NCBI RefSeq assembly: GCF_015680705.1
Contig: NZ_JADNYP010000010.1
Span: 1 to 64,000, forward strand
Source: Pseudomonas fulva
GTDB lineage: Bacteria; Pseudomonadota; Gammaproteobacteria; Pseudomonadales; Pseudomonadaceae
Reading direction: 5' to 3'
DNA: 64,000 nt
The notes beneath the pieces were generated by a model, which had not been told where the DNA came from, did no database searches, and saw nothing but the letters and a program-made list of their open reading frames with translations. This document shows, piece after piece, positions 1-10,277 of the stretch (positions are counted from its first letter, which is position 1; every line of letters starts with the position of its first letter). The position numbers and the translations under genes are program-made.

Positions 1-80
1 TTTTATTTCAAGAAGGTTTCATATCGTCGAACTGAAGGGAAAAGGCAACACCTCTCCCCGTCAGATCAACCGCGCCAGAC

Positions 81-1280
81 TCAGGATCGCTTCAGGGCGA
101 TGCGCGCAAAGGCTTTCTTGCCAGCCTGGCACACATGAGTCTTGCCGAGCGCAAAGATGAAACCGCGATCGACCACTTCGCCATCTACCTTGACGCTGCC
201 CGCACCGAGCAGATCGCGGGCCGCGGCGGAGTTCTTGACCAGGCCCGCCTTGTTAAGCACGGCGGCGATCGGCATGTCCTCGTCCGCCACCAACTCTACT
301 TCGGGCAGGTCCTCGGGCAGCTCGCCGTCCTTCATGCGGTTCCCGGCAGCACGATGAGCGTTGGCCGCAGCCTCCTCACCATGAAAACGTGCGACGATCT
401 CTTCGGCAAGCTTGATCTTGATGTCCCGAGGATTGGCGCCCTTCTCGACATCCGCGCGCAGCTCGTCGATCTCTTCCATCGAGCGGAAGCTGAGCAGCTC
501 GAAATAACGCCACATCAAGGTATCGGGAATGGAGACCAGCTTGCCATACATCACGCCCGGCGCTTCCTGGATGCCTACGTAGTTACCCAGCGACTTGGAC
601 ATCTTCTTCACGCCATCGAGCCCCTCGAGCAAGGGCATGGTGACGATATTCTGCGCCTGCTGCCCATAGGCACGCTGCAGTTCGCGCCCCATCAGCAGGT
701 TGAACTTCTGGTCGGTACCGCCGAGCTCGACGTCCGCCTTCAGCGCAACGGAGTCGTAACCCTGGACCAGCGGGTAGAGAAACTCATGAATCGCGATCGG
801 CTGATTGCTGCCGTAGCGCTTGTTGAAATCATCGCGCTCGAGCATCCGAGCCACGGTGTACTGGGAAGCCAGGCGGATGAAGTCCGCTGGCGAAAGCTGG
901 TCCATCCAGGTGGAGTTGAACGCCACTTCGGTCCTGGCCGGGTCGAGAATCTTGAACACCTGCTGCTTGTAGGTCTCAGCATTCTCCAGCACCTGCTCGC
1001 GAGTCAGCGGCGGACGGGTGGCGCTCTTGCCACTCGGATCACCAATCATCCCGGTGAAGTCACCGATCAGGAAAACCACCTGGTGACCCAGCTCCTGGAA
1101 CTGGCGCAGCTTGTTGATCAGTACCGTGTGTCCCAGGTGCAGGTCAGGGGCCGTCGGGTCGAAGCCCGCCTTGATGCGCAGCGGCTGGCCACGCTTGAGT
1201 TTCTCTGCCAGCTCCGACTCGACCAGCACCTCTTCCGCACCGCGCTTGATAAGCGCCAGCTGCTCTTCAACCGACTTCAT
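81..1280 (-). CDS. tyrS: Tyrosyl-tRNA synthetase
   Basis: Cytoplasmic class I aminoacyl-tRNA synthetase that charges tRNA-Tyr with tyrosine using ATP. The 399-residue product carries the class I signature HLGH at about residues 48-51, a KMSKS loop near residue 228, and a C-terminal S4-like RNA-binding region ([16 protein letters not shown]). The open frame extends 15 codons upstream, but MKSVEEQ is the start that matches the family length. It is divergent from the M23 peptidase gene, with about 207 bp between them containing an AT-rich promoter-like stretch near 1412-1440. The roughly 400-residue length fits the TyrZ-like type found in Pseudomonas. Confidence 0.97.
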   Translation of the reverse strand: MKSVEEQLALIKRGAEEVLVESELAEKLKRGQPLRIKAGFDPTAPDLHLGHTVLINKLRQFQELGHQVVFLIGDFTGMIGDPSGKSATRPPLTREQVLENAETYKQQVFKILDPARTEVAFNSTWMDQLSPADFIRLASQYTVARMLERDDFNKRYGSNQPIAIHEFLYPLVQGYDSVALKADVELGGTDQKFNLLMGRELQRAYGQQAQNIVTMPLLEGLDGVKKMSKSLGNYVGIQEAPGVMYGKLVSIPDTLMWRYFELLSFRSMEEIDELRADVEKGANPRDIKIKLAEEIVARFHGEEAAANAHRAAGNRMKDGELPEDLPEVELVADEDMPIAAVLNKAGLVKNSAAARDLLGAGSVKVDGEVVDRGFIFALGKTHVCQAGKKAFARIALKRS

Positions 1281-1487
1281 ACAAAGACCCGCAAGGCTCA
1301 GATTCAAAGGGAGCCAACCATACAAGATCGGCCATCAAAAACAAGTTTGGCAGGGCATGTGACTCGCAGGCCTCCTGCGAGCGTCTGTCGCCCTTGCGCC
1401 GAAACGGATTTGGTTATATTTTATACAGTTATTTCATCTTCATCATGTCATTCATCTATTCCATTTCACCTTTTCAAAGTCATTCCC

Positions 1488-2894
1488 ATGCCCAACGACA
1501 CGCCTAAAGCGCCGCCGTTCTATCCCAAGAGCCATATCCTGGCCGCCAGCGGTATCGCCGCGCTGCTCAGCCTCGCCTTGCTGGTCTTCCCTTCCAGCGA
1601 TGTCGAGGCCAAGCGCACCAACCTCAACCTCGAACTCGAAAGTCCTGCCTCCCAGCTCACGGACGAATCTCGCGCCGCCCCGCTGACCCGGGGCCAGGAC
1701 CAGGCTGGCTCACCCTTCGCCCAGGTCGAGGAACCGACCCCGGCCGTCGAGCAGCAAAACGCTGCCGCTGTCGACAAGACCGAGACGCCGTCGGGCCATC
1801 GGCAAGTGACTGTCGCCAGAGGCGATACGCTTTCCACGCTCTTCGCCAAGGTCGGATTGCCGGCCAATGCGGTCCACGAAGTCCTGGCGAGCAACAAGCA
1901 GGCCAGCCAGTTCGCCCAGCTCAAGCATGGCCAGGTGTTGCAGTTCGAACTGGACGACCAGGGCCGACTGGCCAGCCTGCATTCGAAGGTGAGCAGCCTG
2001 GAAAGCATTCGCCTGACGCGCACGGACAAGGGCTACACCTTCGATCGTGAAATCAGCAAGCCGGTCGTGCGCACTGCCTACGCCCACGGCGTCATCAAGA
2101 GTTCGCTGTCGGCCTCGGCGCAGCGCGCCGGCCTGTCCCACAGCCTGACCATGGACCTGGCGCGCGTGCTGGGCTACGACATCGACTTCGCTCAGGACAT
2201 CCGCCCAGGCGATGAATTCGATGTGGTCTTCGAGCAGAAGGTCATGGACGGCAAGGTGGTCGGTACCGGCAATATCCTGTCGGCCCGTTTCACCAACCGT
2301 GGCAAGACCTATACCGCCGTGCGCTATACCAACAAGCAGGGCAATACCAGTTACTACACCGCCGACGGCAACAGTCTGCGCAAGGCCTTCATTCGCACCC
2401 CGGTCGATTTCGCGCGCATCAGCTCGCGCTTCTCGGCTGGACGCAAGCACCCGATCCTGAACAAGATCCGGGCGCACAAAGGCGTGGACTACGCCGCGCC
2501 GCGCGGCACGCCGATCAAGGCCGCCGGTGATGGCAAGGTACTGCTGGCCGGTCGTCGCGGCGGCTACGGCAACACCGTGATCATCAAGCACGGCAATACC
2601 TATCAGACCCTCTATGGACACATGCAGGGCTTCGCCAAGGGCATCAAGACCGGCAGCAACGTCAAGCAAGGGCAGATCATCGGCTATATCGGCACCACCG
2701 GACTGTCCACCGGGCCACACCTGCATTACGAGTTCCAGGTCAACGGGGTGCATGTCGATCCACTTAGCCAGAAGGTGCCCATGGCCGACCCGATCGCCAA
2801 GAGCGAGCGCCAGCGCTTCCTGCAGCAGAGCAAGCCACTGATCGCCCGCATGGATCAGGAAAAGGCCACCCTGCTCGCCTCGAACAAGCGCTGA
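1488..2894 (+). CDS. Peptidoglycan DD-endopeptidase, LysM plus M23 family
   Basis: Predicted cell-wall hydrolase of the M23 (LytM/MepM) family, acting on peptidoglycan cross-links in the periplasm. The 468-residue product begins with a short basic stretch and a hydrophobic signal anchor (residues about 13-30). It continues with a Pro/Glu-rich spacer, a LysM/OapA-like segment starting near VTVARGDTLSTLF, and a C-terminal M23 domain with the metal motifs HKGVDY and HLHYEF. All four zinc-site elements look intact, so it should be active rather than a degenerate activator. The start was chosen at MPNDTPK because the upstream open frame is not protein-like. The Shine-Dalgarno is weak. It lies 3 bp upstream of anmK, so the two are probably co-transcribed. 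Confidence 0.93.
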   Translation: MPNDTPKAPPFYPKSHILAASGIAALLSLALLVFPSSDVEAKRTNLNLELESPASQLTDESRAAPLTRGQDQAGSPFAQVEEPTPAVEQQNAAAVDKTETPSGHRQVTVARGDTLSTLFAKVGLPANAVHEVLASNKQASQFAQLKHGQVLQFELDDQGRLASLHSKVSSLESIRLTRTDKGYTFDREISKPVVRTAYAHGVIKSSLSASAQRAGLSHSLTMDLARVLGYDIDFAQDIRPGDEFDVVFEQKVMDGKVVGTGNILSARFTNRGKTYTAVRYTNKQGNTSYYTADGNSLRKAFIRTPVDFARISSRFSAGRKHPILNKIRAHKGVDYAAPRGTPIKAAGDGKVLLAGRRGGYGNTVIIKHGNTYQTLYGHMQGFAKGIKTGSNVKQGQIIGYIGTTGLSTGPHLHYEFQVNGVHVDPLSQKVPMADPIAKSERQRFLQQSKPLIARMDQEKATLLASNKR

Positions 2895-3989
<1,095 letters not shown>

Positions 3990-4007
3990 GCAGGCTGCGC
4001 AATGTAA

Positions 4008-4032
4008 GACGCCGCGCTATATGCGCGGCGTC
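4008..4032. terminator. Bidirectional hairpin between anmK and erpA
   Basis: Perfect 10-bp stem GACGCCGCGC / GCGCGGCGTC with a TATAT loop, between the convergent ends of anmK and erpA. There is only a short T stretch (CCGTTTC) on the plus strand, so termination strength is inferred from the stem and the convergent position. Confidence 0.7.
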
Positions 4033-4049
4033 CCGTTTCGCTCGACGAC

Positions 4050-4400
4050 TCAGATCGAGAAGGAAGAACCACAACCACAGGTGGTGGTGGCGTTAGGGTT
4101 CTTGATGACGAATCGCGAGCCCTCCAGACCCTCCTGGTAATCCACCTCGGCGCCAGCCAGATACTGGAAGCTCATCGGATCGACCACCAGGGCCACGCCT
4201 TCGCGCTCGACCACGGTATCGTCCTCGGCCACGTCCTCATCGAACGTGAAGCCATACTGGAAACCCGAACAGCCGCCCCCGGTCACGAACACCCGCAGCT
4301 TGAGGCGGTCATTGCCTTCTTCGGTGACCAGGGTCTTGACCTTTTTCGCTGCCCCTGGGGTGAACTCCAGCATCGTGGGGATGAAGGTTTCGACGCTCAT
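4050..4400 (-). CDS. erpA: Iron-sulfur cluster insertion protein ErpA
   Basis: A-type Fe-S carrier that delivers clusters to apo-enzymes such as those of the isoprenoid pathway. The 116-residue product has the three conserved cysteines of the family: one in GGGCSGFQ (about C44) and two in the terminal CGCGSS (C108, C110). The start [10 protein letters not shown] gives the standard length; the 25 upstream codons of open frame have no family similarity that I can see. It lies downstream of argC on the same strand, separated by about 150 bp containing a GCTTGC-type repeat. Confidence 0.95.
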   Translation of the reverse strand: MSVETFIPTMLEFTPGAAKKVKTLVTEEGNDRLKLRVFVTGGGCSGFQYGFTFDEDVAEDDTVVEREGVALVVDPMSFQYLAGAEVDYQEGLEGSRFVIKNPNATTTCGCGSSFSI

Positions 4401-4483
4401 GCAGACTCTCCCGGCGCAATGCCGTTGTAAACCGTGATGGCGCGTATTATCCGCTTCACCTAGAAAATTGGTCAACTATGGGA

Positions 4484-4547
4484 GTGGCAAGCTGCAAGCT
4501 GATCGCCATTGGTTTTGAGCTTGCGGCTTGCGCTTGCCAGTCTTTCC
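4484..4547. repeat. REP-like GCTTGC/GCAAGC imperfect inverted repeat
   Basis: Immediately downstream of the argC stop. One arm reads GGCAAGCTGCAAGCT and the other AGCTTGCGGCTTGCG, so the RNA can fold into a long imperfect hairpin around a central GATCGCCATTGG segment. The same heptamer theme recurs after the stop of the response regulator near 24.0 kb and after prkA near 40.7 kb. It probably acts as a 3' mRNA-stabilising or terminating structure of dispersed-repeat origin; that role is inferred. Confidence 0.6.
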
Positions 4548-4549
4548 TC

Positions 4550-5584
4550 TCAGGGCAGCAGACCCGCGTGGGACAAGCCCATGCGTTCGTCCAGGCCGAA
4601 GAGGATGTTGAGGTTCTGGACCGCCTGCCCGGACGCGCCCTTGACCAGGTTGTCGATCACCGACAGGACCACGACCAGGTCACCGCCCTCTGGCCGGTGC
4701 ACAGCAAGGCGGCAGACGTTGGCGCCACGCACGCTGCGGGTTTCCGGGTGGCTGCCGGCCGGCATGACATCGACGAACGGCTCGTTCGCGTAACGCTTCT
4801 CGAACAGCGCCTGAAGGTCTACCGATCTGTCGGCGACAGTGGCGTACAAGGTCGCATGGATCCCGCGGATCATGGGGGTGAGGTGCGGCACGAAGGTCAG
4901 GCCGATCTCGCCTCCGGCAGCCAGGCGCAGCCCCTGGCTGATTTCTGGCAAATGCCGGTGCCCCTTGACCGCATAGGCCTTCATGCTTTCGCCGGCCTCG
5001 CAGAACAGCGAGCCGACCGAAGCGCCGCGACCGGCGCCGCTGACCCCGGACTTGCAGTCGGCGATCAGTCGTGCCGGATCAGCCACGCCAGCCTCCAGCA
5101 AAGGCAGCAAGCCCAGCTGGGTGGCGGTCGGATAGCAACCCGGTACGGCAATCAGCCGCGCCTGACGGATTTTCTCGCGGTTGACTTCCGGCAGCCCATA
5201 GACCGCATCCTTGAGCAGTTCCGGGGCGCCGTGAGGCTGGCCGTACCACTTGCCCCACTCGATCGCATCCTGCAGCCGGAAGTCGGCGGAAAGATCGATG
5301 ATCCTGGTGCCGGCCGCCAGTAGCTCGCCGGCCAAGGCATGGGCCACACCATGCGGCGTGGCGAAGAACACCACGTCGCAGGCACCAAGCGCTTGGCTGT
5401 CAGGCACGCTGAACTTCAGGCCGTCATAGTGCCCGCGCAGGTTGGGGTACATGTCGTCGACAGCCACGCCGGCTTCGGAGCGCGAAGTGATGACTGCCAC
5501 CTCGGCCTGTGGATGCTGTGCCAGCAGACGCAACAGCTCGACCCCGGTATAACCCGTGCCGCCGACGATACCGACCTTGATCAT
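4550..5584 (-). CDS. argC: N-acetyl-gamma-glutamyl-phosphate reductase
   Basis: NADPH-dependent reductase for the third step of arginine biosynthesis, converting N-acetylglutamyl-5-phosphate to the semialdehyde in the cytoplasm. The 344-residue product has an N-terminal Rossmann motif ([14 protein letters not shown], residues about 8-21), the catalytic cysteine in PGCYPTAT, and the conserved histidine in GHRHLPEI. The length is typical of the bacterial short type. It is divergent from hemJ and read towards erpA. Confidence 0.97.
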   Translation of the reverse strand: MIKVGIVGGTGYTGVELLRLLAQHPQAEVAVITSRSEAGVAVDDMYPNLRGHYDGLKFSVPDSQALGACDVVFFATPHGVAHALAGELLAAGTRIIDLSADFRLQDAIEWGKWYGQPHGAPELLKDAVYGLPEVNREKIRQARLIAVPGCYPTATQLGLLPLLEAGVADPARLIADCKSGVSGAGRGASVGSLFCEAGESMKAYAVKGHRHLPEISQGLRLAAGGEIGLTFVPHLTPMIRGIHATLYATVADRSVDLQALFEKRYANEPFVDVMPAGSHPETRSVRGANVCRLAVHRPEGGDLVVVLSVIDNLVKGASGQAVQNLNILFGLDERMGLSHAGLLP

Positions 5585-5727
5585 GACGCATGCCCCCTAT
5601 CAACGAAGCGACTGGTAAACCGACGATGATAGGGACGCCGGCCGCCCGTCACAACTGTTGTGATAGCCGCGCGGGCGCCTGGTCTCTACTATCTGACGAC
5701 CGTGAAAAACCTGAAGGAAGCAACCCG

Positions 5728-6153
5728 ATGCTCTACCTATGGATCAAGGCCCTGCACATCGTCAGCCTGGTGTGCTGGTTCGCCGGCCTGTTCTACCTCC
5801 CCCGGCTGTTCGTCTACCACGCCCAGAGCCAGGACAGCGTGAGCCATGAGCGCTTCGTGATCATGGAGCGCAAGCTGTATCGCGGCATCATGAACCCGGC
5901 CATGATCGCCACCTATGTGTTCGGCATCTGGCTGGTCACCCTCAGTCCCGGCTTTCTCAGCCAGGGCTGGCTGCACGCCAAGCTGGCCCTGGTCATCCTG
6001 CTGACCGGCTACCACCACGTATGTGGCGCGCAGCGCAAGCGCTTTGCCAATGGCCAGAACAAGCGCAGCCACGTGTACTACCGCTGGTTCAACGAGATTC
6101 CGGTGGTCATCCTGCTGGCCATCGTGATCCTGGTGGTGGTCAAGCCTTTCTGA
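5728..6153 (+). CDS. hemJ: Protoporphyrinogen IX oxidase, HemJ type
   Basis: Membrane protein of the HemJ/UPF0093 family that oxidises protoporphyrinogen IX to protoporphyrin IX in haem synthesis. The 141-residue product is mostly hydrophobic, with about four membrane segments. It keeps the conserved N-terminal histidine in KALHIVSLVCWFAGLFYLPRL and the conserved lysine region near HAKLALVILL. The start MLYLWIKALH gives the family length; the longer upstream open frame is not membrane-like. It is divergent from argC. Confidence 0.92.
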   Translation: MLYLWIKALHIVSLVCWFAGLFYLPRLFVYHAQSQDSVSHERFVIMERKLYRGIMNPAMIATYVFGIWLVTLSPGFLSQGWLHAKLALVILLTGYHHVCGAQRKRFANGQNKRSHVYYRWFNEIPVVILLAIVILVVVKPF

Positions 6154-6286
6154 GCCTATCGGTGCCTGCCTCGCCGGACGGCTGCGCACAGCCGTCGCGG
6201 CAATGGCGCCCGCTCGTGCGAAGGGCGCCAGGACGTCCGGCCTCGCTGTACACTAGGCGCCCACCTTTGCCGCCCAGGAGCAGCGC

Positions 6287-7111
6287 ATGACCCGTTACGC
6301 CTTGATCACCGGTGCGTCCAGCGGCCTGGGCCTGGCTCTGGCCGAAGCACTGGCGCGACGGGGACGCAGCCTGATCCTGGTGGCACGGCGGCGCGAGGCA
6401 CTCGAACCCATCGCCCTGGAGCTCGCCCAGCGATTCGGCGTCGAGGTGTTGTTGCGCGCCTGCGACCTCAGCGAACCCCTGCGGGTTTCCGGTTTCGTGC
6501 TCGAGCTCGAGGAAGGCGAGCGGCAGATCGACCTGCTGGTCAACTGTGCAGGCCTGCGTTCTCATGGCCCCTTCCTGGCCCAGGAATGGGCCGACGAGCA
6601 GGACCTGCTCGAAGTCAACATCATGACCTTGTCACGCCTGTGTCATGCCATCGGTAACCTGATGGCCGTCCAGGGAGGTGGGCAGATCCTCAACGTGGCC
6701 GCTCTGGCCGCTTGTGCCCCTGGCCCCTGGATGGCCAGCTACGCCGCCAGCAAGGCTTATGTGGTCAGCTTTTCCGAGGCGTTGCGCGAAGAACTCAAGC
6801 GCGCGGGAATCAAGGTTTCAGTGCTGTGTCCGGGCCCGATCCGCTCCAGCAGGCGTCGTATTCCCAGGCTCGAGGCCAGCCGCTACTGCATGAGCGCCGA
6901 GGAAGTGGCGCTGTACACAGTCCGCGCGCTCGAGAAGGGCCACGCCCTGATCCAGCCCGGGTGGCGCAATCGCTGGCTGGCCGCGGCGCCGCGCTGGTTG
7001 CCGCGCTGGCTGACGCGCAAGCTTGCCGGCGCGATCCACCGCCGTTACATGCCCGTGACTACCGACCAGGCACTGGGCGAGCGCGACCACGCTGGGTACA
7101 CTCGGTCCTGA
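6287..7111 (+). CDS. SDR-family oxidoreductase, catalytic Ser replaced by Ala
   Basis: Short-chain dehydrogenase/reductase-like protein of 274 residues; substrate unknown. The nucleotide-binding glycine motif TGASSGLG (residues about 8-15) and the active-site Y152xxxK156 (YAASK) are present. The SDR catalytic serine should lie 13 residues before the tyrosine, but position 139 is alanine (context LNVAALAAC). Activity is therefore uncertain: it may be reduced, or the protein may have a non-catalytic role. The C-terminal end is basic and tryptophan-rich (NRWLAAAPRWLPRWL), which could contact membranes. The hinT start follows 21 bp later. Confidence 0.85.
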   Translation: MTRYALITGASSGLGLALAEALARRGRSLILVARRREALEPIALELAQRFGVEVLLRACDLSEPLRVSGFVLELEEGERQIDLLVNCAGLRSHGPFLAQEWADEQDLLEVNIMTLSRLCHAIGNLMAVQGGGQILNVAALAACAPGPWMASYAASKAYVVSFSEALREELKRAGIKVSVLCPGPIRSSRRRIPRLEASRYCMSAEEVALYTVRALEKGHALIQPGWRNRWLAAAPRWLPRWLTRKLAGAIHRRYMPVTTDQALGERDHAGYTRS

Positions 7112-7132
7112 CCCTCACATGGAGCAAGTACT

Positions 7133-7471
7133 GTGGAGACTATCTTCACCAAGATCATCAACCGGGAGATTCCGGCGAAGATCATCTACGAGGACGATCA
7201 GGTCCTGGCCTTTCACGATATCGCCCCCCAGGCACCCGTGCACTTCCTGGTCATCCCGAAAAAGCCGATCCGTACCCTCAATGACCTGACCGAAGAAGAC
7301 AAGGGGCTGGCCGGCCACATCCTCTTCACTGCCCAGCGCCTGGCCAAGGAACTCGGTTGCGAGGATGGCTTCCGGGTGGTCATGAACTGCAACGACCTAG
7401 GCGGCCAGACTGTCTATCACATCCACATGCACGTGCTCGGCCAGCGCCAGATGCACTGGCCTCCGGGCTGA
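7133..7471 (+). CDS. hinT: HIT-family purine nucleoside phosphoramidase
   Basis: Small cytosolic histidine-triad hydrolase of nucleoside phosphoramidates and adenylates. The 112-residue product ends with the HIT signature HIHMHVLG near residues 99-106. The start is GTG: a GGAG Shine-Dalgarno lies at 7120-7123, and the nearby ATG at 7119 is out of frame. It closely follows the SDR gene and precedes coq7. Assignment to HinT rather than another HIT branch rests on size and the start region (IFTKIINREIPAKI). Confidence 0.93.
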   Translation: METIFTKIINREIPAKIIYEDDQVLAFHDIAPQAPVHFLVIPKKPIRTLNDLTEEDKGLAGHILFTAQRLAKELGCEDGFRVVMNCNDLGGQTVYHIHMHVLGQRQMHWPPG

Positions 7472-7537
7472 TCCAGGGCAGCCCGGCGCCGGACCGATTG
7501 GGTTACACTGTCGGGCACACTCTTGCGGAGGTGCCCG

Positions 7538-8185
7538 ATGGCAACCGAACGTCACTACTCGCCGCTCGACCGCTTGTTGCTGCAGGCCGATACTGCCCTG
7601 CGCACCTTGCTGCCCTTCAGCGGCCAACCGTCCCGTCCCTCGCCCGCGATCGTCCAGCCGGACGTCGAGCTCGACGAGCCGCAGGCCCGCCATGTAGCCG
7701 GTCTGATGCGCATCAACCATACCGGCGAGGTCTGTGCCCAGGCGCTCTACCAAGGGCAAGCCCTGACCGCCAGGCTGCCCCAAGTGCGCAAGGCCATGGA
7801 ACATGCCGCCGAGGAAGAAGTCGACCACCTGGCTTGGTGCGAACAGCGCATTCGCCAGTTGGGCAGCCATACGAGCGTGCTCAACCCACTGTTCTACGGC
7901 ATGTCGTTCGGCATCGGCGCCTTCGCCGGGCTGGTCAGCGACAAGGTCAGCCTGGGCTTCGTCGCAGCGACCGAGCGGCAGGTCTGCAAGCACCTCGACG
8001 AACATCTCCAGCAGCTTCCGGTCGAGGACGAGAAGTCACGCGCCATCCTCGAGCAGATGCGCACGGACGAAGCACAGCATGCCGAGTCGGCCCTGGATGC
8101 CGGTGGCTATCGCTTCCCGGCGCCGGTGCGCCTGGGAATGAGCCTGCTGGCCAAGGTCATGACCAAGAGTACCTATCGGATCTGA
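7538..8185 (+). CDS. coq7: 2-nonaprenyl-3-methyl-6-methoxy-1,4-benzoquinol hydroxylase
   Basis: Di-iron hydroxylase for a late step of ubiquinone synthesis, adding the C6 hydroxyl at the inner membrane. The 215-residue product contains the carboxylate/histidine iron ligands in repeated elements: [29 protein letters not shown] and [11 protein letters not shown]. The start MATERHY was preferred over an ATG five codons upstream because it has the GGAGG at 7527-7532 at good spacing and gives the known family length. A strong hairpin follows the stop. Confidence 0.95.
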   Translation: MATERHYSPLDRLLLQADTALRTLLPFSGQPSRPSPAIVQPDVELDEPQARHVAGLMRINHTGEVCAQALYQGQALTARLPQVRKAMEHAAEEEVDHLAWCEQRIRQLGSHTSVLNPLFYGMSFGIGAFAGLVSDKVSLGFVAATERQVCKHLDEHLQQLPVEDEKSRAILEQMRTDEAQHAESALDAGGYRFPAPVRLGMSLLAKVMTKSTYRI

Positions 8186-8191
8186 CACCCG

Positions 8192-8218
8192 GCAGGAGCG
8201 GCCATCGGCTGCTCCTGC
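8192..8218. terminator. Bidirectional hairpin between coq7 and osmC-like gene
   Basis: Inverted repeat GCAGGAGC / GCTCCTGC, extended internally by GGCC/GGC pairing, between two convergent genes. No clear T tract is visible, so the call rests on the stem and its position. Confidence 0.55.
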
Positions 8219-8227
8219 GCCAATCGC

Positions 8228-8650
8228 TCAGCCGAGTTCGACGATCTCGTAGCCGTGGGTGATCTCCACGCCTGCGCGGTCGAGCATGATCGAGGCAGAG
8301 CAATATTTCTCGGCTGACAGTTCCACGGCGCGCTTGACCTGGGGCTCCTTCAGACCATGGCCCTTGACCACGAAGTTCAGATGGATCCGGGTGAACACCT
8401 TGGGATCCTCCCCGGCGCGCTCGGCCTCGAGGAACGCTTCACAGCTTTCCACCGCCTGGCGCGACTTCCTGAGAATGCTCACGACGTCGAAGCTGCTGCA
8501 CCCGCCCAGCCCCAGCAGTAGCATTTCCATCGGACGCACGCCCAGGTTGCGGCCGCCGGCCTCGGGCGGGCCGTCCATGACCACGACATGACCGCTTCCC
8601 GACTCGCCGAGAAACATGGCTTCACCGGCCCACTGAATGCGTGCCTTCAT
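8228..8650 (-). CDS. OsmC/Ohr-family protein
   Basis: Predicted thiol-dependent peroxidase-fold protein of the OsmC superfamily, 140 residues. The two conserved cysteines are present, one in GLGGCSSFDVV and one in AVESCEAFLE, consistent with peroxide or organic hydroperoxide reduction. The OsmC, Ohr and YhfA branches cannot be separated with confidence by eye. The MKARIQWAGE start gives a natural N-terminus; upstream codons in the open frame belong to the osmC-crp intergenic region. It is divergent from crp, a pairing often seen for YhfA-like members beside crp. Confidence 0.88.
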   Translation of the reverse strand: MKARIQWAGEAMFLGESGSGHVVVMDGPPEAGGRNLGVRPMEMLLLGLGGCSSFDVVSILRKSRQAVESCEAFLEAERAGEDPKVFTRIHLNFVVKGHGLKEPQVKRAVELSAEKYCSASIMLDRAGVEITHGYEIVELG

Positions 8651-8837
8651 TATCCGGACTCCTAACTGGCAAAAGACTGCCAGCTTAGACGTTGTGCGTT
8701 CGGCGGAAAAGCTAAAGACATGTCGCCTGCATGCCGATAGAGCCGAAAGTGTCTGATAAGCTGACGCCAATTCACTGGCGCTCGACGCCAGGCTGCCCAT
8801 GACAACGCCAAGTGCATCGCCTGAACAGGATTTCATG

Positions 8838-9482
8838 ATGGTTGCTTCCGCTCTCGCCCCCAGGATCAAGAACATCGAAAAGCTGCTGGTTCATTGCCAA
8901 CGTCGTCGCTACACGGCCAGGAGCAACATTCTTTGCGCTGGCGATCCGGCCGAGACCCTGTCGTTCATCGTCAAAGGTTCGGTGACCATCCTGATCGAAC
9001 ATGAGGACGGCGACGAGATGATCATCGCCTACCTCAACGAAGGGGATTTCCTCGGCGAGCTGGGCCTGTTCGAACATCCTGGCCAGGCACGTCACCGCAG
9101 CGCCTGGGTGCGGGCCAAGACCGACTGCGAAGTGGCGGAAATCGGCTACGACAAGTTTCGCGAGCTGGTCAGCCAGGACCCGGACATTCTCTATGCCTTG
9201 GGTGGCCAGATGGCCCGGCGCCTGCGTGATACCACGCGCAAGGTCGGTGACCTGGCCTTCTTCGATGTCACTGGGCGAGTGGCGCGATGCCTGCTGGAGC
9301 TGTGCAAGCAGCCTGACGCCATGACTCACCCCGACGGCATGCAGATCAAGATCACCCGGCAGGAAATCGGCCGTATCGTTGGCTGCTCGCGGGAAATGGT
9401 CGGCCGGGTGCTCAAGGACCTGGAGCAACGCAGCCTGGTACAGGTCAGGGGCAAGACCATGGTGGTGTTCGGCACCCGCTGA
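8838..9482 (+). CDS. crp: cAMP receptor protein-type regulator (Crp/Vfr)
   Basis: Global transcription regulator with an N-terminal cyclic-nucleotide domain (residues about 20-130, including [15 protein letters not shown] and [11 protein letters not shown]) and a C-terminal winged helix-turn-helix. The recognition helix is in [14 protein letters not shown]. The [17 protein letters not shown] start yields 214 residues, the usual length in P. putida-type Crp. An AGGA motif sits 7-8 nt upstream. An in-frame ATG at 8799 exists but has no comparable Shine-Dalgarno. In P. putida this protein is known to bind cAMP tightly; control of local genes is not evident here. Confidence 0.95.
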   Translation: MVASALAPRIKNIEKLLVHCQRRRYTARSNILCAGDPAETLSFIVKGSVTILIEHEDGDEMIIAYLNEGDFLGELGLFEHPGQARHRSAWVRAKTDCEVAEIGYDKFRELVSQDPDILYALGGQMARRLRDTTRKVGDLAFFDVTGRVARCLLELCKQPDAMTHPDGMQIKITRQEIGRIVGCSREMVGRVLKDLEQRSLVQVRGKTMVVFGTR

Positions 9483-9520
9483 GGAGGCTCGGCCGTAGTT
9501 CTCATGCCGCCTGCACGCTT

Positions 9521-10225
9521 TCAGTGCCGTGGCAGCGCTTCGAGCACCTGTTCGTAGACCTGTCCGAGGCGAACCTGCCACGGCGCCTGGGGTGCCAGTT
9601 CGTGCAAGGCGACATGGCTGTCGGCACGACAACGCTGCTCAAGGGCGCAGCACTGGTTGAAGCGGTTTACCGCCGCGACCATCGCCTCTCGCTCGTCATC
9701 GAGCAGCATTGCGCCATGCACCAGCACCACTGATCGCTTGCCACCCATGGCCTGGCGCCAGCGCTGAGCCGTGCCCACCAGCTTGCGGCCATCGAGGTTG
9801 ACGTTGTAGCGACCATCACAGAAGGCGCCGTCCACTTCACCGACCGAAGCCAGCCCGCCCCACTCTTCCAGTACCTGGCACAATGGCAGGCAAAGACGTT
9901 CGTAAGCTCTCTCGATACGCCCGTGGTCGCCTTCACTACGGGGCGCCACGTAGACCAGCGCCAGGTTGATGGTCGCCGGGGATTGAGGCACCGGCTCGCC
10001 GCCTGTTTCGCGTAGCAGTATCGGCCAGCCTGTGGCGGCCAGTTCGGCACATGCCGTCTCGAACCGGGCGAGGCGGCTCATGCGCCTGGGCATGACCAAC
10101 GCCCGGTCCGTGGGTCGCCAGAACAATACACCGGCGTCGCGCTCGCCCCGGCAGACAGCGGCCAGCAATTCCTGTTCGGCGTGCAACCCGGCCTGCACGC
10201 TGAGCGAAAGCACCTGATCGTCCAT
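9521..10225 (-). CDS. Lipoate-protein ligase family protein
   Basis: Member of the BPL/LplA/LipB fold, 234 residues, predicted to attach lipoate or a related acyl group to a carrier domain. It has the family elements RETGGEPVPQS near residue 72 and the lysine motif DGRKLVGTAQRW near residue 148, where the lysine is the expected acyl-adenylate contact. It is shorter than E. coli LplA, with no obvious C-terminal accessory domain. It follows trpC on the same strand but behind a terminator. The substrate (lipoate, octanoate or another acid) cannot be decided from sequence. Confidence 0.82.
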   Translation of the reverse strand: MDDQVLSLSVQAGLHAEQELLAAVCRGERDAGVLFWRPTDRALVMPRRMSRLARFETACAELAATGWPILLRETGGEPVPQSPATINLALVYVAPRSEGDHGRIERAYERLCLPLCQVLEEWGGLASVGEVDGAFCDGRYNVNLDGRKLVGTAQRWRQAMGGKRSVVLVHGAMLLDDEREAMVAAVNRFNQCCALEQRCRADSHVALHELAPQAPWQVRLGQVYEQVLEALPRH

Positions 10226-10242
10226 CCTATCTCCTTGACCAT

Positions 10243-10266
10243 GAAAAAGCCGGCATCGGCCGGCTT
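10243..10266 (-). terminator. Intrinsic terminator of trpGDC
   Basis: On the minus strand AAGCCGGC-CGAT-GCCGGCTT forms an 8-bp stem directly followed by a T run (TTTC), 11 bp past the trpC stop and just ahead of the lipoate ligase start. This is a standard rho-independent terminator ending the trpGDC unit. Confidence 0.88.
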
Positions 10267-10277
10267 GGAAAGCGCAT

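Noticed and set aside
1..80. Possible rRNA operon or gene end at the window edge
   Set aside because: In some pseudomonads an rRNA operon follows tyrS, but these 80 bases do not match a 16S start or a gene end that I can recognise.
135..1487. Long plus-strand open frame running antisense to tyrS into the M23 peptidase gene
   Set aside because: It is the antisense shadow of tyrS joined in frame to the real gene. The peptidase signal anchor begins at 1488 and the upstream translation has no protein-like features.
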